Below are positions 1-8,254 of a stretch of 64,000 nt of DNA, one piece after another. Each line of letters begins with the position of its first letter. Within the stretch, counting starts at the first letter, position 1. The notes beneath the pieces are model-generated. The model had not been told where the DNA came from and made no database searches. It saw only the letters and a program-made list of their open reading frames with translations. Made by a program: the position numbers and the translations under genes. Source of the stretch: Pseudobutyrivibrio sp. MD2005 (GTDB lineage: Bacteria > Bacillota > Clostridia > Lachnospirales > Lachnospiraceae); contig NZ_JHXE01000015.1 in NCBI RefSeq assembly GCF_000621865.1, positions 1 to 64,000 of the forward strand, written 5' to 3'.

Positions 1-6
1 CCTCAA

Positions 7-24
7 TTGTAATCCGAGATTCCA
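7..24 (+). repeat. left terminal inverted repeat of the IS30 element
   Basis: TTGTAATCCGAGATTCCA matches the reverse complement of 1633-1650 at about 16 of 18 positions. A second copy in the opposite (rightward) orientation lies at 81-100 (TATGGATTCTCTCTTACAAA). Confidence 0.55.
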
Positions 25-175
25 TACCTCTTACCCCGGATGATTCCCAAAACTATATATTTTGAGATGCAAGAGGGAGGTATGGATTCTCTCTTACAAA
101 TATTTGAGACTGACTGGAAGGTTGGTCTCTTTTTTGTTATTCTTTGATTTCTGGCGGCTAGAAAGGAGTCACCAT

Positions 176-1471
176 ATGTCAAAGTTTTTATCATATGAAG
201 ATCGTTTAATAATTGCTCAGATGCTTAAGGACAATGCATCTTTTGGGGCGATTGGTAAGCAATTAGGTAAAGACCGCACCACAATAGCAAAGGAAATAAA
301 AAAGTACTCCTATGACAAGAAAAGTGGCAGACCAGGATATCCATATAACCCTTGTAAGCATAGGTCTACTTGTAAAACCAAAGATTTATGTGGTAATGAT
401 TGTACTCATAAATCTGCATATAAATGTAGTTTATGCTCCGAATGCACACTACATTGCCCAGATTTTAAAGAAGATATTTGCTCCATTAAGAGTAAACCAC
501 CCTATGTGTGTAATGGATGCTCGGAACTGGATAAATGCACTTTGATGAAGCGATTATATGACCCAGCTGATGCGCATGAAAGAGCATATGCAATTATCTC
601 AGAATCTAGGACAGGTATCCTGTCTAATGAAGATGATATAGCTCGAATAAATGAAATAATTAGCCCGTTGGTTAAAAATGGCCAATCACTGCACCAAATC
701 TATCTAAATAATGTTGATGACTTGATGTGTAGTGAAAAAACTCTATACAACTATGTAGACGCACAGCTTTTTGATGTTAGAAACATTGATTTGCCAAGGA
801 AGGTAAAATATCGTCCCAGATATAAAAAAGCTGAATTTAAGGTTGATAGAGGTTGTAGGATAGGACGTAATTATCAGGATTATCTAAAATATATGTCTGA
901 ACACCCTGAGGCAACAACAGTACAATTAGATACTGTTATTGGAAGGGTTGGTGGCAAATGTTTATTAACACTTCATTTTGTAGAGAGCAGTTTAATGCTT
1001 GCATTTCTAAGAGATGCTAATACATCAGGTTCGGTGATAAGAATAATAAATGCCATTGATAAAGTGTTGGGAAAAGCTACATTTAATCAACTTTTTCCTG
1101 TCATACTCACAGACAATGGAAGCGAATTCTCTAATCCAAAGGAGATTGAATATAGAAAAAGTATCCCTTGTCTTAGAACTAGAGTGTTTTATTGTGACCC
1201 AAGTGCCCCTTACCAAAAAGGTTCATGTGAGGTTAATCATGAATTGATAAGAAGAATTCTACCAAAGGGTACAAGCTTTGATGAACTAACCCAGGAAGAT
1301 ATTTTTTTGATGATGAATCATATCAACTCTTATAAAAGAAAAAAGCTGAACGACCGTAGCCCATACGAAGTGTTCAGCTTTTATTATGGAGAAGATTTGC
1401 TAAAGAAACTAGGATGTTCACCGGTTGCCGCCGAGAACATAATCTTAAAGCCAAAACTTCTCAAAAAGTAA
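176..1471 (+). CDS. IS30-family transposase
   Basis: This 431-aa protein catalyses cut-and-paste or circle-forming transposition of its own element. The N-terminus carries the IS30-type helix-turn-helix (LSYEDRLIIAQMLKDNASF, then GKDRTTIAKEI). A cysteine-rich zinc-binding stretch follows (about residues 55-115, many CxxC-like pairs). The C-terminal DDE core shows VQLDTV, LTDNGSEF and a glutamate in QKGSCEVNHELIRR. I start at the ATG at 176, eight bases after GAAAGGAG. A longer in-frame extension to position 62 has no ribosome site and a composition unlike IS30 N-termini. The frame is intact, so the element may be active. Family call is firm; activity is inferred. Confidence 0.9.
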   Translation: MSKFLSYEDRLIIAQMLKDNASFGAIGKQLGKDRTTIAKEIKKYSYDKKSGRPGYPYNPCKHRSTCKTKDLCGNDCTHKSAYKCSLCSECTLHCPDFKEDICSIKSKPPYVCNGCSELDKCTLMKRLYDPADAHERAYAIISESRTGILSNEDDIARINEIISPLVKNGQSLHQIYLNNVDDLMCSEKTLYNYVDAQLFDVRNIDLPRKVKYRPRYKKAEFKVDRGCRIGRNYQDYLKYMSEHPEATTVQLDTVIGRVGGKCLLTLHFVESSLMLAFLRDANTSGSVIRIINAIDKVLGKATFNQLFPVILTDNGSEFSNPKEIEYRKSIPCLRTRVFYCDPSAPYQKGSCEVNHELIRRILPKGTSFDELTQEDIFLMMNHINSYKRKKLNDRSPYEVFSFYYGEDLLKKLGCSPVAAENIILKPKLLKK

Positions 1472-1630
1472 CAGTTTAATTTATGTACAGGCCGTCAGAA
1501 GTAAAACTAAATCTGCTGAACCAGGGATGGATTCTCCGAATACAAAAAGTTTCGAGCGAGAATTGATCTCTTGTTTTTGTACATAAAATCTGCTGAACGA
1601 ATTATAACATGGACAAATATAAAATAAAAA

Positions 1631-1731
1631 GCTGGAATCTCGTTTACAAAATGGGATTTTCATTTACAAAGTGGGAATCTCATTTACAAAACTAGATTTT
1701 CACTTACAAAACGGGAGTCTTGTATTACAAA
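1631..1731 (+). repeat. five tandem 20-bp copies of the IS end
   Basis: Five head-to-tail units of exactly 20 bp run here, with consensus RYGGGAWTYTCATTTACAAA. They begin at 1631, 1651, 1671, 1691 and 1711, and the last ends one base long. The first unit is the right terminal inverted repeat. Two further same-orientation units lie at 81-100 and about 1526-1546, so the motif brackets the transposase gene. Repeated subterminal units are known as transposase-binding sites in IS21 and Tn7-like elements; a similar role here is an inference. The rest of the gene-free stretch 1472-1925 is AT-rich and otherwise holds only the promoter at 1826-1854. Confidence 0.75.
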
Positions 1732-1825
1732 CGGGACTCTCGGACTACTATTAACCGAGATAAAATGTTACCATTATTAAAAATCATGATATAGTGAATT
1801 TTATAGACGAATTAGTTATTTTATA

Positions 1826-1854
1826 TTGAACAAACGATAAATTTGTAGTACACT
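1826..1854 (+). promoter_or_regulatory. promoter of the restriction-modification operon
   Basis: TTGAAC (1826-1831), a 17-bp spacer, then TACACT (1849-1854). The spacer holds an ACAAA...TTTGT dyad between the two elements, a plausible operator for the controller protein encoded just downstream. Confidence 0.55.
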
Positions 1855-1925
1855 TTCTATTGGGCGAGATGAAGAGACTCGACCACTACATATTGTATTG
1901 GGAGATAGCGCAAGGAAGGTGGATA

Positions 1926-2162
1926 ATGAAAGTAAACTACGATGGTTTATGGAAAAAACTAATCGATAATAAGATGAAAAAGAAAGATCTTGTTGAGAAT
2001 GTAGGAATAAGCTCCAATATCGTTGCGCGTATGGGTAAAGAAGAACCTGTATCGCTTGAAACAATTGCGAAGCTTTGCGATTATTTTTCGTGTAGTATTG
2101 ATGAATTGATTATTCTTGAGGGAGGAGAAGATAATAATGGAAGAATTGAACAAGAATATTAA
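1926..2162 (+). CDS. XRE-family controller protein of the R-M system
   Basis: A 78-aa one-domain regulator. The sequence holds a Cro/C1 helix-turn-helix: KKKDLVENVGISSNIVARMG followed by VSLETIAKLCDYFSCSIDELI, the usual ending of the HTH_26-type fold. Its size matches C (controller) proteins that time endonuclease expression after methyltransferase expression. It is first in a C-R-M operon and overlaps the next gene by 26 bases, which suggests translational coupling. I use the ATG at 1926 (upstream AAGGAAGG); the longer upstream frame has no ribosome site. The role as controller is inferred from position. Confidence 0.8.
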   Translation: MKVNYDGLWKKLIDNKMKKKDLVENVGISSNIVARMGKEEPVSLETIAKLCDYFSCSIDELIILEGGEDNNGRIEQEY

Positions 2163-3060
2163 AATTAATGAGGCAGATCCGATTCATGCACATACAAAAG
2201 CGTCAGAAGTATATGTAGAAGCTGAATTTGACTATCCAGAAGAAAAATGGGATGGGTGGTTGCCTATAGAGTATAGAAGAACAGGTGTAAGTATTGATTA
2301 TAAGGATAAGCCAGCTCTCTTTAGCTACATGAACAAAGTATATGACTTGATGAATCCTAATCATCTGGAAAAATGGAATAAGGATCAAGATGATTTTTGG
2401 AGCGGGAAAAATGCACAGGTCACACAGGATATTTTTGATTCACTTAGGGATGGAGAATGGAAGTGTGTAAATTGTGAGCTACCATCAAATCCAAATTTTG
2501 CAAGAAGAATACAAGATCTTAAAGAGTTTGGTTATACTATCTCGACAAACACAAAAATGTATTGCCCAAATTGCGGTAAAAATACGACTCATTTGATGTT
2601 ACTTCATATTCCAAGAGTTGAATTAGCTGGAAATGGATATGAAACATGGTCTCCTGCATTGCGAAAAAGAATTATAAGGGTTTTAGGCGGAATAGATGTC
2701 TATGAGAATGTTCAGAGTAGAAATGTTTTGCCTGATCACAAGTTTTCGGAAATTAGATGGGACGATGATACTAAATCAGAGAATCCTGACGAAATGTCAG
2801 ATGAAGAAATCAGAAGTAAGTTTCAGCTTTTAACAAATCAAAGAAATCAGCAAAAAAGAGAAGTGTGCCGCACTTGTTTTCAAACTGGTAAAAGAGGAAC
2901 AATTTTCGGGATCGATTATTTTTACAAAGGTGGTCCAGATTGGGATGAAAGCATTCCTAAAAAAGGTAAGGATGCGGAAAAAGGATGTGAAGGTTGTCCT
3001 TGGTATGATATTCAGGAATGGAGAAATCGCCTGAATGCTAAAACCGAAAATGACGAATAA
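2137..3060 (+). CDS. putative type II restriction endonuclease, zinc-finger type
   Basis: A 307-aa soluble protein immediately upstream of a cytosine methyltransferase. It has two zinc-type cysteine groups: CVNCELP with MYCPNCGKNTTH in the middle (about residues 108-146), and CRTC with GCEGCPWYD near the C-terminus. Between the latter lies GTIFGIDYFYKGGPDWDE, which resembles a beta-beta-alpha (HNH-like) metal finger nuclease although the canonical HNH residues are not clear. Position between controller and methylase makes the cognate restriction enzyme the best reading. The start is the ATG at 2137, nine bases after GGAGGAG. The specificity is unknown and I do not recognise the exact REBASE family. 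Confidence 0.6.
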   Translation: MEELNKNIKINEADPIHAHTKASEVYVEAEFDYPEEKWDGWLPIEYRRTGVSIDYKDKPALFSYMNKVYDLMNPNHLEKWNKDQDDFWSGKNAQVTQDIFDSLRDGEWKCVNCELPSNPNFARRIQDLKEFGYTISTNTKMYCPNCGKNTTHLMLLHIPRVELAGNGYETWSPALRKRIIRVLGGIDVYENVQSRNVLPDHKFSEIRWDDDTKSENPDEMSDEEIRSKFQLLTNQRNQQKREVCRTCFQTGKRGTIFGIDYFYKGGPDWDESIPKKGKDAEKGCEGCPWYDIQEWRNRLNAKTENDE

Positions 3061-3090
3061 TGCTATACGATAATAAGGAGTGATAAAGTG

Positions 3091-4449
3091 ATGATTAAAA
3101 CGATAGGAAGTGTATGTTCTGGAATAGAGGCAGCTTCTGTTGCATGGGAACCAATGGGATATAAATTTGAATGGTTTTCTGAAATTGCGGATTTTCCTTC
3201 ATATGTTTTAAAGGAAAAATATGAGGATATTCCTAACTTGGGTGATATGACAGACATCCCTGAAAAGATTTTAAACGGTGAAGTCTCTGCTCCTGATTTG
3301 ATATGCGGAGGAACTCCTTGTCAGGCTTTTTCTTTTGCTGGCTTTCAGAATGGCTTGAACGACGATAGAGGTAACTTGACACTAAAATATGTTGATATTA
3401 TAGATGCGAATGATAAAGTTCGCGAGAGTCAGGGGAAGAATCGTACGATTGTTTTTTGGGAAAATGTTGAAGGCGTTTTGTCTGATAAAACGAATGCTTT
3501 TGGATGTTTAATCTCGTATTTGGCAGGATTAGAAAATCCTATTGAAGAAAAGAAATGGCCAAGGGCAGGATTAGTACGTGGACCGAAAAGAAATGTTGCT
3601 TGGAGAGTAATAGATGCAAAATTCTTCGGACTTCCTCAGCAGAGAAAGAGATTATATGTTTTGGCTGGTGGTAAGGACTTTGCTCCAGAGAATGTCTTGT
3701 TTGAAAATCACAACTCTGAGTTTAAAGATGGAATTGATTATTTCCCAGAACAAGAATTGGTGTTTGAAAAGGATGGACACCATTATGAGGTGTTTAGGGC
3801 TTATACAGATTGTCTCTATGCTGCGTACGGAACAAAATGGAATGGTAATGCAGCTGCATTGAATGGTTCACTGTTTGTTGTCCAAGACAATAGAATTAGA
3901 AGGTTATCACCAGTTGAATGTGAGCGATTAATGGGATTTCCTGCTGATTATACAGATTTAGAAGGTGCTAAGAGAACGACTAGATATACTGCGATTGGAA
4001 ACTCTTGGGCTGTTCCGGTAGTAGAATGGTTGGGAGGCAGATTTGAAAAGGGATTTGATAATCCAAAGAATTTTGATGATGGTCAAATCAATCTTATTGA
4101 AAAAGATTATGACTATTACAATTTAGGTAAAGAGATTATTTCCACTAATGATGGTGTGATTAATTGTTCTGTACGTCCAGAAAACTGTCAATATGGAAGC
4201 ATGAAAGATATTGTTTCTGCTGATGCTCCTGAAGAAATATATATTTCTCCTGTAGCTTGCCAAGGAATCATTAGACGAGCTGAGTCAAGAAACAGTAAGA
4301 TAAATTTACGACTTAAAGAAGTTTTGCAATCTATATCATCTACTATGAGTATAGAGGAAATTGAGAAGCGATCATTAAGACAACCTCGTGGAGCTAATAG
4401 TGGTATGGCTAAATTAACGAGATTGAATAAAATGGCAGTAAATGAGTAA
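3091..4449 (+). CDS. DNA (cytosine-5-)-methyltransferase
   Basis: Transfers a methyl group from SAM to C5 of cytosine and protects host DNA from the neighbouring nuclease. All main m5C motifs appear in order: I (SVCSGIEAASVAWEPMG), IV with the catalytic Cys (GGTPCQAFSFAG), VI (WENVEG), VIII (GLPQQRKRLYVLAGG), IX (LSPVECERLMGFP) and X (YTAIGNSWAVPV). The target-recognition region between VIII and IX is short, as in phage-type enzymes. The protein continues about 125 residues beyond motif X, ending in a segment (ISPVACQGIIRRAESRNSK) that resembles tails of phage methylases. A GTG one codon upstream (3088) is closer to the AAGGAG and is an alternative start. Confidence 0.93.
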   Translation: MIKTIGSVCSGIEAASVAWEPMGYKFEWFSEIADFPSYVLKEKYEDIPNLGDMTDIPEKILNGEVSAPDLICGGTPCQAFSFAGFQNGLNDDRGNLTLKYVDIIDANDKVRESQGKNRTIVFWENVEGVLSDKTNAFGCLISYLAGLENPIEEKKWPRAGLVRGPKRNVAWRVIDAKFFGLPQQRKRLYVLAGGKDFAPENVLFENHNSEFKDGIDYFPEQELVFEKDGHHYEVFRAYTDCLYAAYGTKWNGNAAALNGSLFVVQDNRIRRLSPVECERLMGFPADYTDLEGAKRTTRYTAIGNSWAVPVVEWLGGRFEKGFDNPKNFDDGQINLIEKDYDYYNLGKEIISTNDGVINCSVRPENCQYGSMKDIVSADAPEEIYISPVACQGIIRRAESRNSKINLRLKEVLQSISSTMSIEEIEKRSLRQPRGANSGMAKLTRLNKMAVNE

Positions 4450-4451
4450 GT

Positions 4452-4486
4452 AATAAGCCAACGCATTCAATTGCGTTGGCTTATTT
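4452..4486 (+). terminator. terminator after the R-M operon
   Basis: A perfect 14-bp stem (AATAAGCCAACGCA with TGCGTTGGCTTATT) around a 6-base loop. The trailing T tract is poor, so some read-through is possible. Confidence 0.8.
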
Positions 4487-4508
4487 AAGAGATTAAGGAA
4501 GTGGAAGC

Positions 4509-4967
4509 ATGACTAGAACAACAGAAATTGAACTCACAAATATGTGTTTAATATATAAGGACGATAAAATTCTTGTGCAAGAAAAAAAGGGGACAAGACA
4601 CCCTGGTGGTTTAGTTTTTCCAGGGGGACATATAGAGGCTGATGAGTCTTTGACCGATTCTGTAATAAGAGAAATGAAAGAAGAAACTGGCTTGACAATC
4701 AAAAATCCAATTCCATGTGGGTTTAAGGATTGGATTCAAGAAGATGGTACTCGTTACATAGTTCTTTTGTATAAAACTAATGAGTTTGTTGGAAGTTTGA
4801 AAGATTCGGATGAAGGAAAAGTGTTTTGGTTAGATAGAAATGAAGTCAATGATGCTAATCTGATTTGGAATATGAGGGAATTACTTGAAATATTTGATGG
4901 TGACCAGTATAGTGAATTCTTTTTTAGGGTTGAGGAAGGTAAGTATTCAGGACAATTATTAGGTTAA
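4509..4967 (+). CDS. Nudix hydrolase (MutT-like)
   Basis: A 152-aa hydrolase of nucleoside diphosphates linked to another group. The Nudix box is complete: G at the start of GGHIEADESLTDSVIREMKEETGL, matching GX5EX7REUXEEXGU at about residues 38-61. The remainder (FPGG before the box; RYIVLLYKT and VFWLDRNEV after) is typical of Firmicute 8-oxo-dGTP diphosphatase-type members. It lies 22 bases after the R-M terminator and 51 bases before the CBASS cyclase, leaving almost no room for its own promoter. Whether it belongs functionally to CBASS or simply travels with the island cannot be told from sequence. Confidence 0.88.
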   Translation: MTRTTEIELTNMCLIYKDDKILVQEKKGTRHPGGLVFPGGHIEADESLTDSVIREMKEETGLTIKNPIPCGFKDWIQEDGTRYIVLLYKTNEFVGSLKDSDEGKVFWLDRNEVNDANLIWNMRELLEIFDGDQYSEFFFRVEEGKYSGQLLG

Positions 4968-5018
4968 GCAAAGACGAAATTGATTTATTAGAAATGTATT
5001 AGGAGGTTAAGTGAAAAA

Positions 5019-6041
5019 ATGAAATTGAAAAAAGAATTTTCTGATTTTCATAAAGAAATTCGTATAAGTAGTGAGGCGGATAATCTTAGAGAAAAGCGCG
5101 AAATATTAGAAGATGAAATAAAAACTAAGTTACCAGGCAAATTAAAGGATCATGGAATTACAGTAAATAAGAGCGATATTCGTATGTTTATTCAAGGTAG
5201 TTATAAGTACAATACTACTATTGTTTCAGACGTGGTAGATATGGATGTAGCTGTTATGATTCCATTGAATATTGATGAAAACCCTGATCCAAGAAAAATT
5301 AAGAGGTATTTAAAAGAGTCAATTGACATTTCAAAGAGATCGGTGGATATTAAAGAACCATGTGTAAGAGCTTCATATTATGAAAATGGTGAAGAGTGGA
5401 TGCACATAGATCTTCCATTATATGCAGATGATGATGGAGATATTTACTTGGCTCGAGGTAAGGATACAGGTATATACAAATGGGAAGAAGCAGATCCTGA
5501 TGGCTTAAATGAAAACTTATGTAACAAGATTAACGGTAATGACCAGTTAAGAAGAATAATCTGTTTTGTTAAAAAGTGGAGAAATGAAATATACAGTAAT
5601 TCTAAGTTGGATCATGAGGTTCCGCCAAGTATAGGATTAACATATTTGGTATGTGATAATTTTGTGGAATGTACATCTGATGATGGTGACGATGATTTAC
5701 TTGCGCTTAAGAAAACTATGGAATCAATTAAGAATTCCTTTACGAATGTATATTATGATGCATCAGGAGCAGTTATAAGTGCGGATATTTCGAAAAGATT
5801 GCCTGTTAAACCATATACAGATATTTTTTCGAAAATGAGAGAAAGTAGTAAAACGTATATGGTTACGTTTTATAAGAGATTATGTGTTGCAGTGGACAAT
5901 CTAACAAATGCAGTAAATGTAGAATCAGAACACGATGCTGCAAAATATGTTCAAAAAGTTCTAGGTGAACAGTTTGTAGTTCCGGAAAAGAAAGCTATGT
6001 CTGCATCTACAAATACAAAGAAGGAGCATAATTTTGGATGA
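5019..6041 (+). CDS. CBASS CD-NTase (cyclic oligonucleotide synthase)
   Basis: A 340-aa nucleotidyltransferase that, in CBASS, makes a cyclic di- or trinucleotide on phage infection. The polymerase-beta-type active site is visible: GS at residues 60-61 (QGSYKYNTTIVSDVVDMDV), the metal-binding pair D74-x-D76, and a third acid D131 in HIDLPLY. It is the first gene of a four-gene operon with overlapping frames. The last residue is glycine (KKEHNFG), which suits its known use in type II CBASS as a ubiquitin-like substrate joined by its C-terminus to targets by Cap2. Start ATG follows AGGAGG by 12 bases. The nucleotide product cannot be predicted here. Confidence 0.9.
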   Translation: MKLKKEFSDFHKEIRISSEADNLREKREILEDEIKTKLPGKLKDHGITVNKSDIRMFIQGSYKYNTTIVSDVVDMDVAVMIPLNIDENPDPRKIKRYLKESIDISKRSVDIKEPCVRASYYENGEEWMHIDLPLYADDDGDIYLARGKDTGIYKWEEADPDGLNENLCNKINGNDQLRRIICFVKKWRNEIYSNSKLDHEVPPSIGLTYLVCDNFVECTSDDGDDDLLALKKTMESIKNSFTNVYYDASGAVISADISKRLPVKPYTDIFSKMRESSKTYMVTFYKRLCVAVDNLTNAVNVESEHDAAKYVQKVLGEQFVVPEKKAMSASTNTKKEHNFG

Positions 6042-7719
6042 ATTATTAACTGCTATACATATATTAGAGGCGTATGATGAAATATCATGTATTCAACAAT
6101 CTGAAAACAAGCTTAAGTATATAACCTTTTCTATAAGAAAACATGATTTTTTAATGCTATGTCCGGAAGAAAGCGTTCCATCTTCACGAGTGACTATATT
6201 TGCAGTGAATGATACTTGTGATGCTTACCCACACATCATGACGGAAGGGTTTGACATAGGAAAGGATAAATCACTTCCGGAGGGAAATTATAAAGCGCTA
6301 TGTCTGTATGAGTCTGGAAGCGTGATAATGTCACTCTTTACGTTCGAAGAAAAAATAGTAGATGCAATTGAAAGATTGTTAGAGTTAGTTAATCTTTCAA
6401 AGCTGCAGATAGAAAAGGAACTACAGAAGGAGTTTCTATATTATTGGGACGATGTTGCTGAAGAGGGAAAAATAGATATTTATTTAGGTGATGATTCAAA
6501 GGCAAAAAAATTGAATGTCTATTTAGGTAAAGACGAAATGAGATGTGTAGCACATGGAATTAGTCTTAATGATAAAGAAAAGAAAGATGGAGATAACTGT
6601 TATTGGAAACATCGTGCTGATATTTGTGCCTATTACATACCTCTTATAGATAATAGAGGTATTATTCCTCCGACAAAGAAAACAGGATGGGGAAAAAATG
6701 ACATCTTGAATGTTTTATATGGTAAGCAAATTAGTCATATATCACGGGAATCATTTGAATTTATATCATCTGAGCAGATAAAAGCGCGTTCTATGATCTT
6801 ATCATTTGGAATGTTGATTAATGATGTTAGAAAAGTGTTTACAATGGTAGTGTCATTTAATAATGCTACTAAAAATAGTGTAATCGCTAAAATACAGAAT
6901 GATATTACTGAAGTAAGAATTATCAAGTCCAAGCGACAAGATTATTATGCGTTAAGTAAAGCTATTGGAAATAGAATTGATTTAATGGATAAAAAAGTTC
7001 TCATCGTTGGAGCAGGCTCATTAGGTAGTTATGCGGCAGCCGAAATGGTAAAAAATGGATTTCGCAACATTACGGTCTATGATGGAGATCAGCTTGAACC
7101 AGATAACGTGATGAGATGGGCTTATGGTGGATTTGGACAAGGATTAGAAAAACCTTATTCATTAAGAATATTCTTGGAGTATTTACATCCAGAAATACAT
7201 ATAAGGGCAATTGGAAAAGATTTAGATAGAGATGCTTTGCTTAGTGAGATAAAAAGCCAAGATATTATAATATTCACAATTGGTAGTAGTGATAAACAAT
7301 TGTATTTTAATAATCTGTTGAAGGATAATAATTGTTCAATTCCTGTAATTTATGCTTGGATTGAAGCTGGAGGTAATTATAGTCATCTTCTAAAAGTAGA
7401 ATACAATAAAAAAGGATGTTTTCAGTGCTTGTACACAGATGAAAAAGGAGCTCTTATAAATAATAAAGCAAATCGATTAGAAGAAGATGCACATAACAGA
7501 TTGATTATTAGAAATGGTTGTGGTGGAACTAGGGCTCCTTATGGGACTGCAGTGTTGCTGAGAACAGTCGCTGCGATGTTATATTGTGTTGAGAAGATAT
7601 TTGATGTAGATGATGAAGATAATTATCTACTGACTGTGACGAAAGAAGAAGGATACCAAAAAAATTATAAATTTTACGAAGGGATGTGTAACTGTTGTGG
7701 AAATCACTCAACAGAATAG
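6034..7719 (+). CDS. cap2: CBASS Cap2, E1-E2 ubiquitin-transfer-like enzyme
   Basis: A 561-aa fusion that activates the CD-NTase C-terminus and conjugates it to cellular targets, priming the cyclase. The N-terminal E2-like domain has its probable catalytic Cys at C90 (YKALCLYES). The E1/ThiF domain has the nucleotide loop GAGSLGSYAA (about residues 326-335) and a probable E1 catalytic Cys at C496 in NGCGGTRAPYG. A FQC...CNCC set at the end suggests a bound zinc. It starts with TTG at 6034, seven bases after AAGGAG; the nearby ATG at 6038 is out of frame and stops at once. It overlaps the cyclase stop by 8 bases, implying translational coupling. Confidence 0.92.
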   Translation: MDELLTAIHILEAYDEISCIQQSENKLKYITFSIRKHDFLMLCPEESVPSSRVTIFAVNDTCDAYPHIMTEGFDIGKDKSLPEGNYKALCLYESGSVIMSLFTFEEKIVDAIERLLELVNLSKLQIEKELQKEFLYYWDDVAEEGKIDIYLGDDSKAKKLNVYLGKDEMRCVAHGISLNDKEKKDGDNCYWKHRADICAYYIPLIDNRGIIPPTKKTGWGKNDILNVLYGKQISHISRESFEFISSEQIKARSMILSFGMLINDVRKVFTMVVSFNNATKNSVIAKIQNDITEVRIIKSKRQDYYALSKAIGNRIDLMDKKVLIVGAGSLGSYAAAEMVKNGFRNITVYDGDQLEPDNVMRWAYGGFGQGLEKPYSLRIFLEYLHPEIHIRAIGKDLDRDALLSEIKSQDIIIFTIGSSDKQLYFNNLLKDNNCSIPVIYAWIEAGGNYSHLLKVEYNKKGCFQCLYTDEKGALINNKANRLEEDAHNRLIIRNGCGGTRAPYGTAVLLRTVAAMLYCVEKIFDVDDEDNYLLTVTKEEGYQKNYKFYEGMCNCCGNHSTE

Positions 7720-8254
7720 TTGTGTAAAATACATATTGCCGGATGGTAGATTTTTGGATGTACTAACCGATGTTTTTGATGAAATGTATAAGTGGTTGCA
7801 GAATGAAGTGAATAGCCCAGAAAGTGGAGGTTATATAGTAGGATATCAGCATGATATTACAAAAAATGTCTCATTGGAGAAAATATCTCATCCATTCAGT
7901 GGGGATTATTGCAATAGAATTCATTTTACGATTAAAGATCCGCGGCATAATAGCTTTTTGCTGAAAGAAAAAGTGAAAAAGAGCTATTATATGGGAGTAT
8001 GGCATACCCATCCACAGGATGTACCTATACCATCTTCGATAGATTGGGAGGACTGGAGAAGTTCTATAGAAAACGAAACTAGTGGATGCGGTTATATACT
8101 ATTCATAATTGCTGGAAGAAAACAAGTTAGAATTTGGGCAGGAGATACGTGCACTAAGGTAATAACTGAATTGCATGAATGTCAAAAAGTCGATGGCATA
8201 TATGTAAAAGGGGGAACAACAGATGAAGCGATTACTAAAAATAATAGAGGATAA
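7697..8254 (+). CDS. cap3: CBASS Cap3, JAB/JAMM deconjugating protease
   Basis: A 185-aa metalloprotease that removes the CD-NTase from its conjugates. The JAMM zinc site is complete: E42 in SPESGGYIVG, H103 and H105 in WHTHPQDVP, S113 and D116 in SSIDWEDW (the H-x-H-x7-S-x2-D pattern). Translation starts at GTG 7697, with a weak GAAGGGA upstream, and overlaps the end of cap2 by 23 bases. The four genes thus form one tightly coupled unit. Family assignment is firm; function follows from characterised Cap3 proteins. Confidence 0.9.
   Translation: MEITQQNSCVKYILPDGRFLDVLTDVFDEMYKWLQNEVNSPESGGYIVGYQHDITKNVSLEKISHPFSGDYCNRIHFTIKDPRHNSFLLKEKVKKSYYMGVWHTHPQDVPIPSSIDWEDWRSSIENETSGCGYILFIIAGRKQVRIWAGDTCTKVITELHECQKVDGIYVKGGTTDEAITKNNRG

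Larger units (their letters stand above)
7..1650 (+). mobile_element. IS30-family insertion sequence
   Basis: One transposase gene sits between imperfect terminal inverted repeats. The left end reads TTGTAATCCGAGATTCCA and the right end TGGAATCTCGTTTACAAA, which is its reverse complement with about two mismatches. This gives an element of about 1.65 kb. Known IS30 elements are usually 1.0-1.7 kb with one DDE transposase, so the size fits. The exact right boundary is uncertain because the right-end sequence is repeated several more times in tandem beyond it. No target-site duplication could be read because the left flank lies at the edge of the window. Confidence 0.65.

Noticed and set aside
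62-175. Longer transposase start at position 62
   Set aside because: No ribosome site, and the residues are not IS30-like. The ATG at 176 has a good site and begins the conserved domain.
6038-6049. ATG start for cap2
   Set aside because: It is out of frame and meets a stop after three codons. The TTG at 6034 has correct spacing from AAGGAG and the right frame.
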